Shown one piece after another: positions 57,569-64,000 of a stretch of DNA of 64,000 nt. Numbering within the stretch: position 1 is the stretch's first letter; each line of letters starts with the position of its first letter. The position numbers were made by a program, and so were the translations under genes. The notes under the pieces are model-generated. The model searched no databases, was not told where the DNA came from, and saw nothing but the letters and a program-made list of their open reading frames with translations. The stretch comes from an uncultured Eubacteriales bacterium (lineage in GTDB: Bacteria; Bacillota; Clostridia; Oscillospirales; CAG-272), in contig CAKSEI010000001.1 in assembly GCA_934446285.1 (NCBI GenBank), positions 10,772 through 74,771 on the forward strand. Direction: 5' to 3'.

Positions 57569-57682
57569 TCAGCCCTGTTTCTGCTTGTGCTTGGGGTTTT
57601 CGCATATGACCATCACGGTTCCTTTTCTCTTGATGATCTTGCACTTTTCACAGATTTTCTTTACGGATGGTTTAACTTTCAT
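57569..57682 (-). CDS. rpmJ: 50S ribosomal protein L36
   Basis: The 37-codon frame '[20 protein letters not shown]...' ends KHKQKQG. Cys11, Cys14, Cys27 and His32 form the zinc site of the classical form. It sits between infA and rpsM, as in most Firmicutes. Confidence 0.96.
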   Translation of the reverse strand: MKVKPSVKKICEKCKIIKRKGTVMVICENPKHKQKQG

Positions 57683-57699
57683 TTCTTTACCAGCCTTTC

Positions 57700-57918
57700 T
57701 TACTTGGAACGGTAGGTGATACGTCCCTTGGTGAGGTCGTAGACCGAAACCTCGACCGTGACCTTGTCACCCGGAAGTATCCAAATATAGTTCATTCTCA
57801 TCTTGCCCGATATAGTCGCGTTGACTACGTGACCGTTGGGCAGCTTGACCTTGAAATTCGCGTTCGGGAGAGACTCAAGTACGACTCCCTCAAACTCTAT
57901 CACGTCATTCTTCGGCAG
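57700..57918 (-). CDS. infA: Translation initiation factor IF-1, probable CTG start
   Basis: The one-domain OB-fold factor blocks the A site during initiation. It contains '[26 protein letters not shown]', '[21 protein letters not shown]' and '[10 protein letters not shown]'. The first possible standard start, GTG at 57927, overlaps the only Shine-Dalgarno site (AAGGAG). CTG at 57918 has that site 8 nt upstream and gives 72 residues beginning (M)PKNDVIE, the usual IF-1 length and N-terminus. An ATT between them is also possible. It overlaps the KOW gene by 14 nt. Confidence 0.9.
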   Translation of the reverse strand: MPKNDVIEFEGVVLESLPNANFKVKLPNGHVVNATISGKMRMNYIWILPGDKVTVEVSVYDLTKGRITYRSK

Positions 57919-58204
57919 AATAATCACTCCTTAATCTGTCAGTCTCGTCCAAAGCATCCTCAACTGCCTTACACGCCTTCGCTAACTCGGTGTCAGTCAG
58001 CGCGCCGCGGTGTATAAGAGAGTCGAGCGGCGACACGTCGCCTGCAATGACTACCAAATGCTTGGGATTCTTTTTTTTGGGATTTGATATACGGTGCGTG
58101 CGTCCGTCGGCGACAAGCACGCGCCCGTCAGCCGTTTCTCCGACCTCAAGCGCTACTCTTCCCATGTCTCTTCCGGCAAGGGAGAGTACAAAATGCATCT
58201 GCAT
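57905..58204 (-). CDS. KOW-domain RNA-binding protein
   Basis: The 99-residue protein has an N-terminal KOW/SH3-like segment ('[15 protein letters not shown]', '[21 protein letters not shown]'), resembling L14e-type proteins, and an acidic helical tail. Firmicutes commonly encode it between map and infA; its role is unknown but presumably ribosome-linked. It is coupled to both neighbours, overlapping the map stop and infA. Confidence 0.88.
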   Translation of the reverse strand: MQMHFVLSLAGRDMGRVALEVGETADGRVLVADGRTHRISNPKKKNPKHLVVIAGDVSPLDSLIHRGALTDTELAKACKAVEDALDETDRLRSDYSAEE

Positions 58205-58956
58205 CAGTCCACCTTTGTCAGCAGTATCGGACCGTCATCCGTGACAGCCACGGTATGTTCATAGTGAGAGGAAAGCGCGCCGTCAAGCGTACAGACTGTC
58301 CAACCGTCATCGAGCGTTCGGACCTTGTACGTCCCGGCATTTATCATAGGCTCTATGGCTATGACCATGCCCTCCCGGAGCCTCAGTCCGTGTCCCGCTT
58401 TGCCGTAATTAGGTACATCGGGACTCTCGTGAACATTCCGTCCGACGCCGTGCCCGACGAAATCGCGCACTACGCCGTAGCCGTTCTTCTCAGCATGTTC
58501 CTCGACCGCCGCACCTATATCCCCGAGCCGTGCTCCGGGAACTGCGTGCTCCGCTCCGCGAAAGAAGCATTCACGCGTGGTGTCAAGCAATCTCTGTGCC
58601 TCTTCACTTATCCTGCCGCAGGCAAATGTCCGCGCGCTGTCTCCGTGAAAACCGTTCTTGCATGCTCCGACGTCAATCTTGACAAGGTCACCCTCCTGCA
58701 GCACAACGTCCTTTGACGGTATGCCGTGTATGACCTGGTCGTTTATACTGATGCAGGCGCTGCCGGGGAAGCCGTACAGACCGAGGAACGAGGGGCGCGC
58801 CCCGCATTTCTCTATGTACGCATGGATAACATCATCAAGATGCTTTGTCGTTACCCCCGGCTTTACCTGTTCGCCCGCAAGCATAATAGCCTCTCCGGTT
58901 ATTCTGCCTGCCTCGCGCATTAATTTTATTTGCTCCGGTGTTTTGAGAGAGATCAT
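58204..58956 (-). CDS. map: Methionine aminopeptidase, type I
   Basis: The 250-residue metalloprotease removes N-terminal Met from nascent chains. The pita-bread fold is marked by 'NDQVIHGIPSK' (His77), 'KIDVGACKNGFHGDSART' (metal Asp95 and Asp106), 'FVGHGVGRNVHE', 'VIAIEPMIN' and 'SHYEHTVAVTDDG'. Its ATG shares one base with the adk stop (TAATG). Confidence 0.97.
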   Translation of the reverse strand: MISLKTPEQIKLMREAGRITGEAIMLAGEQVKPGVTTKHLDDVIHAYIEKCGARPSFLGLYGFPGSACISINDQVIHGIPSKDVVLQEGDLVKIDVGACKNGFHGDSARTFACGRISEEAQRLLDTTRECFFRGAEHAVPGARLGDIGAAVEEHAEKNGYGVVRDFVGHGVGRNVHESPDVPNYGKAGHGLRLREGMVIAIEPMINAGTYKVRTLDDGWTVCTLDGALSSHYEHTVAVTDDGPILLTKVD

Positions 58957-59597
58957 TACTTTTGATATTCCTTAACTATCTGCTCAAACTGTTCAAGCGA
59001 ATACTCAAGGCAGACCGATACGTCTATGCGTGAGAGCAATCCCTTCTCCGCGTAGTAGGAGATGAGCGGCTCGGTCGTCTTATGGTATACCGCAAGGCGG
59101 CTCTTTACTACCTCGGGGTCATCGTCAGCGCGCTTTACAACGGGTGTACCGTCCTTGTCGCAGTGAACGCCGTCCCGCGGGGGCATTGTATCTATCTGAT
59201 AGCTCGCTCCGCATTTCGGGCAGACTCTTCTGCCGCCTAAGCGGGCTGCTATCTTCTCGTCGGATATCTCGAGAGATACCGCGCGGTCGATACGCACTCC
59301 CATGTCGGTAAGTGCCTCAGCTTGATTTACAGTCCGCGGGAATCCGTCAAGAATGAAACCGTCTGCGCAGTCATCATTCTTCAGCCTCTCGCGTATCAGC
59401 CCGATAACCACGTCGTCCGGCACAAGATTGCCGTCCTTTATATACCTCTCGGCCTCGCGTCCGAGCTCTGTGCCCTCGGCTATTGCCTCGCGTAAAAGGT
59501 TACCGGTGGAGACTGTCGGGATGCCGAGCTTTTCTTTCACTCGGTCGGCAAGTGTTCCCTTGCCCGCTCCCGGTGCTCCGAGAAATATCAGGTTCAT
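58956..59597 (-). CDS. adk: Adenylate kinase, zinc-lid type
   Basis: The 213-residue enzyme interconverts ATP + AMP and 2 ADP. P-loop 'GAPGAGKGT' (7-15), 'DGFPRT' AMP site and a long LID. The lid carries Cys126, Cys129, Cys146 and Asp149, the CCCD zinc set known from Bacillus Adk. It lies 4 nt after secY. Confidence 0.97.
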   Translation of the reverse strand: MNLIFLGAPGAGKGTLADRVKEKLGIPTVSTGNLLREAIAEGTELGREAERYIKDGNLVPDDVVIGLIRERLKNDDCADGFILDGFPRTVNQAEALTDMGVRIDRAVSLEISDEKIAARLGGRRVCPKCGASYQIDTMPPRDGVHCDKDGTPVVKRADDDPEVVKSRLAVYHKTTEPLISYYAEKGLLSRIDVSVCLEYSLEQFEQIVKEYQK

Positions 59598-59601
59598 CTC
59601 A

Positions 59602-60933
59602 TCACTCCAAAAATCCCTTATAATGACGCATAGTCATCTGTGCCTCAAGATCACGGACAATCTCAAGTGCAACACCTACGACTATAAGCAGTGACGAGCC
59701 GCTGAATGCTATGCCCGATACCGCGTTGCCCGCAACTCTGTTTACGATAAGCGGTGCAACCGCAATTATCGCAAGGAATACAGCTCCTATCAGCGTAACC
59801 TTATTGAGTATCTTCGTGATGTAATCACTCGTTGCCTTTCCGGGTCGCAGACCGGGGATAAATCCGCCGTTGCTGCGCAGGTTGTTGGCAACCTCAACAG
59901 GGCTGAAGGATATTGCGATATAGAAGTAGGAAAATGCTACTATCAGCACTATAAACATCATGATGTATATCCATGATGTATAGTTGAATACATTGAGAAA
60001 TCCGTGTAAGAAGCCCTCGGTATTGTTTACCGTTTTGCCGAACATAAGCGCTATCGTACCCGGGAGGGCGATGATGGAGTTCGCAAATATAATCGGCATG
60101 ACGCCTGCCATGTTCAGCTTGAGAGGCAGGTTGGTCGACTGGCCGCCGTACATCTTTCTGCCGACGACCTTCTTTGCATACTGTACGGACAGACGGCGCT
60201 CGGAATTCGTAATGAATACCACGAAAGTGACGACCGCGAGTCCTATTGCAACCGCAACAAGTGCCTTTACAAGTCCGAGAATCTGGAACTTACCGTCGAC
60301 TACAATCCACTTCCAAAGAGTAGATACAACGTCGGGAGCGCGTGCTACGATGTTTGCGAAAAGAATTACGGAGATACCGTTTCCGATACCGAATTCGTTG
60401 ATTTTCTCGCCCATCCACATGATGAGCGCTGCACCTGCGGAATAGCAGGCGACTATCACGACAGCCATAAGCCATCTCGGGACGGTGCTCGATACGAGCA
60501 AATCGTAACCGCCCTGTGCGACGGATGCGCGCAGGTATGTGTAGTAACCGTAAGCCGTGATAACTCCGAGTACTACCGTCACCCAACGGGTGATTTGGGT
60601 TATCTTTCTTCTGCCGTCCTCTCCCTCCTTGCTCATTCTCTCGAGCGCGGGGATTGCGATGGTCAACAGCTGCATGACGATGGATGCTGTGATATATGGC
60701 GAAATCGAAAGCGCGAACAGCGTTGCACGCTGGAACGCATTACCCGAAAGTATATTCAGGTAGTCGAGTATCGAACCGTCTCCGTATGCGCTTATCGATG
60801 CAAGCTTGCTCGCATCAACAAACGGTACGGGTATCTGGGAACCGAGACGGTAAAGAACTATGATGAGAGCCGTAAATAACAGCTTCCTTCTCAGTTCGGG
60901 TACCGCCCATGCGTTGCGCAGAGTCTTTAGCAC
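59602..60933 (-). CDS. secY: Preprotein translocase subunit SecY
   Basis: The 443-residue channel subunit has ten helices and the family signatures 'LGSQIPVPFVD', 'FALSISPYITASIVMQLL', 'YAKKVVGRKMYGGQSTNLPLKLN', 'AGVMPIIFA' and 'GFIPGLRPGKAT'. It sits between rplO and adk in the spc operon. Confidence 0.97.
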   Translation of the reverse strand: MLKTLRNAWAVPELRRKLLFTALIIVLYRLGSQIPVPFVDASKLASISAYGDGSILDYLNILSGNAFQRATLFALSISPYITASIVMQLLTIAIPALERMSKEGEDGRRKITQITRWVTVVLGVITAYGYYTYLRASVAQGGYDLLVSSTVPRWLMAVVIVACYSAGAALIMWMGEKINEFGIGNGISVILFANIVARAPDVVSTLWKWIVVDGKFQILGLVKALVAVAIGLAVVTFVVFITNSERRLSVQYAKKVVGRKMYGGQSTNLPLKLNMAGVMPIIFANSIIALPGTIALMFGKTVNNTEGFLHGFLNVFNYTSWIYIMMFIVLIVAFSYFYIAISFSPVEVANNLRSNGGFIPGLRPGKATSDYITKILNKVTLIGAVFLAIIAVAPLIVNRVAGNAVSGIAFSGSSLLIVVGVALEIVRDLEAQMTMRHYKGFLE

Positions 60934-60934
60934 C

Positions 60935-61375
60935 TCAGATCACCTCTGCCTTCCCGCCTGCCGCTTCAATTTTCTCTTTTGCGGTAGCCGAGAAGATTGA
61001 CGCCTTTACAGTTAATTTCTTGGTGATCTCGCCTCTGCCGAGAACCTTAAGTCCGTCCTCAGCCTTTTTGACGACACCGCTCTTAAGCAGAGCGTCCATA
61101 TCAACGACTGCTCCGTCATCAAAACGGTTGAGCGCGTCAACGTTTATGACAGAGTATACTGTTGCAAACCTGTTGTGGAAGCCTCTCTTCGGAAGCTTTC
61201 TGTAAAGCGGAATCTGTCCGCCCTCAAATCCGGGGCGCACTCCGCCGCCGGAACGGGCATTCTGACCCTTGTGTCCCTTGCCGGCGGTCTTGCCGTTTCC
61301 GGAGCCCGGGCCTCTGCCCTTACGCCATGCGCTCTTTGCAGAGCCTTCGGCGGGTGAAAGTTCATGGAGCTTCAT
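60935..61375 (-). CDS. rplO: 50S ribosomal protein L15
   Basis: The 146-residue protein begins '[22 protein letters not shown]', has the Gly-rich '[20 protein letters not shown]' arm and '[15 protein letters not shown]'. It ends one base before secY, so the two are coupled. Confidence 0.97.
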   Translation of the reverse strand: MKLHELSPAEGSAKSAWRKGRGPGSGNGKTAGKGHKGQNARSGGGVRPGFEGGQIPLYRKLPKRGFHNRFATVYSVINVDALNRFDDGAVVDMDALLKSGVVKKAEDGLKVLGRGEITKKLTVKASIFSATAKEKIEAAGGKAEVI

Positions 61376-61414
61376 TTGCTATCCTCCTTATCCTGATATC
61401 ATGAAGTGAAGGGA

Positions 61415-61597
61415 TTACTTTACTTCTTCAACCGATACAAGGTGGGAAAGTACCTTTACCTTGCCGTCGATGACTGCACCCTTCGCATGTGTGCAAGTGT
61501 CGCCTATCTTGTTAAGACCGAGCGACGCTGCGGTTGCCTTCTGATTGGGCTTAGCGCCTATAAGGCTCTTCTTGAGAGTTACTGTTACCATTTCCAT
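61415..61597 (-). CDS. rpmD: 50S ribosomal protein L30
   Basis: The 60-residue protein matches L30 ('VTVTLKKSLIGAKPNQKATA', 'LGLNKIGDTCTHAKGAVIDG', 'VKVLSHLVSVEEV'). It lies 13 nt after rpsE. Confidence 0.96.
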   Translation of the reverse strand: MEMVTVTLKKSLIGAKPNQKATAASLGLNKIGDTCTHAKGAVIDGKVKVLSHLVSVEEVK

Positions 61598-61610
61598 CGT
61601 AATAGCCTCC

Positions 61611-62114
61611 TCAACCCTTTATGTCGGCAACGTTTTTGCCGCGCATTGCCGCTACTTCCTCAGCCGTGCGGAGGCTCTTCAGACCCTCGAACGTAGCCTT
61701 TACAACATTTACTCTGTTGTTGGAACGCAGGCACTTGCTTCTTATGTTCTTGATACCGGCGCTCTCGAGCACTGCACGTACTGCGCCGCCGGCGATGATA
61801 CCGGTACCTTCAGCAGCCGGCTTCAGGAGAACCCTGCCCGCACCGAACTCACCCATAACCTCATGCGGAATGGTCGTTCCGTTGAGTGCTACGGTTATCA
61901 TATTTTTCTTTGCATCCTCGATGCCCTTGCGGATTGCGTCCGGAACCTCGGCAGCCTTACCGAGTCCGTATCCGACGTGTCCCTCACCGTCACCGACAAT
62001 CATGATAGCGGTAAAGCGAGCAATACGGCCACCCTTGACGGTCTTGGATACACGGTTTATTGCGACGAGAGTTTCTTTTAACTCTAACGTCGACGGGTCA
62101 AATCTTTCTGCCAT
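61611..62114 (-). CDS. rpsE: 30S ribosomal protein S5
   Basis: The 167-residue protein guards decoding accuracy. It has '[20 protein letters not shown]', '[20 protein letters not shown]' and '[19 protein letters not shown]'. The standard loop Gly/Lys residues are unchanged. Confidence 0.97.
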   Translation of the reverse strand: MAERFDPSTLELKETLVAINRVSKTVKGGRIARFTAIMIVGDGEGHVGYGLGKAAEVPDAIRKGIEDAKKNMITVALNGTTIPHEVMGEFGAGRVLLKPAAEGTGIIAGGAVRAVLESAGIKNIRSKCLRSNNRVNVVKATFEGLKSLRTAEEVAAMRGKNVADIKG

Positions 62115-62131
62115 GTCTATCCTCCTTCTCC

Positions 62132-62491
62132 TCAGAACTTGAGGCCGCCCTCGCGGGCGCCGTCAGCAAGCTCCTGTACGCGTCCGTGATAGATATAGCC
62201 TCCACGGTCGAATACAACTTCGGTGATTCCTTTTTCTACTGCTCTCTGTGCTACGGTGTTACCCACCTTTTTTGCAGCTTCCTTGTTGGAGCCGAGTCCT
62301 TCAAAAGCCGCCTCAAGGGTGGATGCGCTTACCAGCGTTACACCGGTAGTATCGTCGATGATCTGTGCGCTGATATTCTTGTTTGAGCGATAAACCGCAA
62401 GACGCGGACGCTCCGTCGTGCCGGAGATTTTGGCACGAACTCTTGCGTGTCTCTTGAGACGCGCCTTGTTAGAATCCTTCTTAGATACCAT
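62132..62491 (-). CDS. rplR: 50S ribosomal protein L18
   Basis: The 119-residue 5S rRNA-binding protein shows '[20 protein letters not shown]', '[20 protein letters not shown]' and '[20 protein letters not shown]'. Confidence 0.97.
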   Translation of the reverse strand: MVSKKDSNKARLKRHARVRAKISGTTERPRLAVYRSNKNISAQIIDDTTGVTLVSASTLEAAFEGLGSNKEAAKKVGNTVAQRAVEKGITEVVFDRGGYIYHGRVQELADGAREGGLKF

Positions 62492-62509
62492 CTTACTCCA
62501 CTCCTTTCA

Positions 62510-63049
62510 TTATTTACCGGCTTTTCCGGCCTTACGGCGGATATGCTCGTCTGAATACTTGACACCTTTACCGTGGTACGGCTCGGGAGGACGCTTGGAG
62601 CGGATGATGGCTGCTGCCTGTCCGACTGCCTCCTTGTCTATGCCGCGAACGATAATGGTGTTCTGATTGGGAACCTCATAGGTTATGCCGTCATGCTCAT
62701 CGATTGTGATACCGTGAGAATAACCGAGACCTAACTTGAGGCTCTTGCCCTCTTTTGCAACTCTGTAACCGACACCCACTATCTCAAGGGTCTTTTCATA
62801 TCCCTGAGTTACGCCTATAACCATATTGTTTATAAGCGAACGGGTAAGGCCGTGCAGAGCCTTATTCTGCTTTTCGTCGTCCGGACGCTCGACAACTATC
62901 CTGTCGCCGTCGACGCGGACTGTCATGTTTTCGTGAAACTGCTGAGTCAGCTCTCCCTTGGGGCCCTTTACAGTAACGACATTTCCGTCGCCTACCGTAA
63001 CGGTAACGCCCGCGGGAACAGCAATCGGCATTCTACCAATTCTGGACAT
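62510..63049 (-). CDS. rplF: 50S ribosomal protein L6
   Basis: The 179-residue protein begins 'MSRIGRMPIAVPAGVTVTV' and ends with the L6 signature 'RSKRPPEPYHGKGVKYSDEH'. It lies 18 nt after rpsH and 18 nt before rplR. Confidence 0.97.
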   Translation of the reverse strand: MSRIGRMPIAVPAGVTVTVGDGNVVTVKGPKGELTQQFHENMTVRVDGDRIVVERPDDEKQNKALHGLTRSLINNMVIGVTQGYEKTLEIVGVGYRVAKEGKSLKLGLGYSHGITIDEHDGITYEVPNQNTIIVRGIDKEAVGQAAAIIRSKRPPEPYHGKGVKYSDEHIRRKAGKAGK

Positions 63050-63067
63050 TCTGTTTCCTCCCGTAAA

Positions 63068-63463
63068 TTACCATACGAAGGCGATGACTTCGCCGCCTAC
63101 ATTTTCTTTTCTTGCCTGTTTGTCGGTCATTATACCCTTTGAGGTGGATATGATTGCGACACCGAGGCCGCTCATGACGCGCGGAAGATCCTCACGGCTT
63201 GCGTATATACGCAAGCCCGGCTTGGATACGCGCTTAATCCCCTTAAGTACCTGCTGCTTGCCGTTGTACTTGAGTGTGACGCGGATTACGCCCTGCTTGC
63301 CGTCGTCTATTACGGTGTAGCCTGCGATATATCCCTCGTCCGCGAGAACCTGTGCTATACTCTTCTTCATGTTGGAAGCGGGTATATCAACCGTCTCGTG
63401 CTTTGCGTTGTTCGCATTGCGAATTCTCGTCAGCATATCTGCGATAACGTCTGAAATCTGCAT
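63068..63463 (-). CDS. rpsH: 30S ribosomal protein S8
   Basis: The 131-residue protein binds helix 21 of 16S rRNA and in many bacteria represses the spc operon. ATG at 63463 with AGGAGGAAAAAAAT begins '[18 protein letters not shown]'; an upstream ATG at 63517 lies in the spacer after rpsN. The C-terminus '[20 protein letters not shown]' is the family signature. Confidence 0.97.
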   Translation of the reverse strand: MQISDVIADMLTRIRNANNAKHETVDIPASNMKKSIAQVLADEGYIAGYTVIDDGKQGVIRVTLKYNGKQQVLKGIKRVSKPGLRIYASREDLPRVMSGLGVAIISTSKGIMTDKQARKENVGGEVIAFVW

Positions 63464-63605
63464 ATTTTTTTCCTCCTTATGCAAGTTTTTTCTCTTGCTG
63501 CCCGACAAGGGCTGCATGTCGGCGGTTAAGCTCTCGCCTCCTGCCGACCGATTGGGAGTTCATTGTAAATATCAATCAACTCACAGAGCGTGCGCTCTGA
63601 TTTTT

Positions 63606-63791
63606 TTACCAGGACGCTTTCTTGACGCCGGGTATCTGTCCCTTGTAAGCAAGCTCTCTGAAGCAGATACGGCATATGCCGAACTTGCGCAGATAAGCGT
63701 GGGGACGGCCGCAGATTTTGCAGCGGTTGTACTCACGGGTGGAGTACTTCTGCGACTTCTGCTGCTTTAAAACCATAGCTTTCTTTGCCAT
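63606..63791 (-). CDS. rpsN: 30S ribosomal protein S14, type Z
   Basis: The 61-residue zinc form has Cys24, Cys27, Cys40 and Cys43 ('[21 protein letters not shown]') and ends '[12 protein letters not shown]'. It lies between rplE and rpsH, the standard spc position. The 142-nt gap to rpsH holds no gene. Confidence 0.97.
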   Translation of the reverse strand: MAKKAMVLKQQKSQKYSTREYNRCKICGRPHAYLRKFGICRICFRELAYKGQIPGVKKASW

Positions 63792-63803
63792 TTCGTTCCC
63801 CCC

Positions 63804-64000
63804 TTACTTTGCGAACGGTGCGCCCATCATTGTGAGCAGTTCTTTTGCTTCTTCGTCGGTTTTGGCCGTGGTAACGAACGCAATGTCCATACCGCGTATC
63901 TTCTCTATCTTATCGTACTCGATTTCGGGGAAGATGAGCTGCTCCTTAAGTCCTAAGGAGTAGTTGCCGCGTCCGTCGAACGCGTTGGGGTTGATGCCCT
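63804..64000 (-). CDS. rplE: 50S ribosomal protein L5, 5' end beyond window
   Basis: The last 64 codons are present, to TAA at 63804. They read '[20 protein letters not shown]', '[10 protein letters not shown]' and '[20 protein letters not shown]', the C-terminal half of L5. It precedes rpsN as expected. Confidence 0.95.
   Translation of the reverse strand, partial: GINPNAFDGRGNYSLGLKEQLIFPEIEYDKIEKIRGMDIAFVTTAKTDEEAKELLTMMGAPFAK

Overview
The window looks like a chromosomal segment of an anaerobic, fairly GC-rich member of the Clostridia (Firmicutes), probably an uncultured gut lineage. Supporting signs are the anaerobic ribonucleotide reductase NrdD/NrdG, RnfC/RnfD, RNase J, AsnA, zinc-type S14, S4 and L36, a KOW-domain gene between map and infA, SLH-domain surface proteins, good Shine-Dalgarno sequences and consensus sigma-A promoters. 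No rRNA, tRNA, CRISPR array, prophage or transposase gene was seen.

Left region (1-6100, minus strand): a tight five-gene operon encodes a VTC-domain protein, a DUF4956 membrane protein, a two-FN3 polysaccharide-deacetylase lipoprotein, a CotH-type kinase and a secreted clan GH-A glycosidase cut by the window edge. It begins with a consensus promoter, a cyclic-di-GMP-I (GEMM) riboswitch and an overlapping terminator. This is the most interesting system here: a c-di-GMP-gated envelope or exopolysaccharide module. Divergent from it are a promoter, a 31-residue ORF with its own terminator, and an ABC exporter (6144-8173).

8.2-16.1 kb (minus): topB with a YczE-like membrane protein, rnj, a small membrane protein, asnA, a cell-wall amidase, and an O6-alkylguanine-DNA alkyltransferase homologue that has lost its catalytic cysteine. 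16.2-19.5 kb (plus): an nrdD-nrdG-dut operon with paired NrdR-like boxes. 19.5-21.8 kb: repeat-rich DNA around a secreted hypothetical protein. 21.8-33.8 kb (minus): pnp, rpsO, surface and secreted proteins (Cys-rich repeats, transglutaminase plus SLH), pepF, a COG2426 membrane protein and ribU under an FMN riboswitch.

34.1-38.6 kb (minus): the str operon rpsL-rpsG-fusA-tuf. 38.7-46.6 kb (plus): gpmI, a purine permease, rnfC-rnfD without the other rnf genes, and typA. 46.7-54.3 kb: a small membrane protein, an RNA m5C methyltransferase, an S24 repressor divergent from a Y-family polymerase with three shared operators, a DUF3795 gene broken by a stop codon, mscS and a GHL10 glycosidase-like protein. 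54.6-64 kb (minus): the distal spc and alpha ribosomal operons from rplE to rplQ, in which infA seems to need a CTG start.

A family of AAAGCTTTTG-linked hairpin arrays lies mostly at gene 3' ends (about 13.5, 19.5, 21.5, 42, 50.8 and 54.4 kb).
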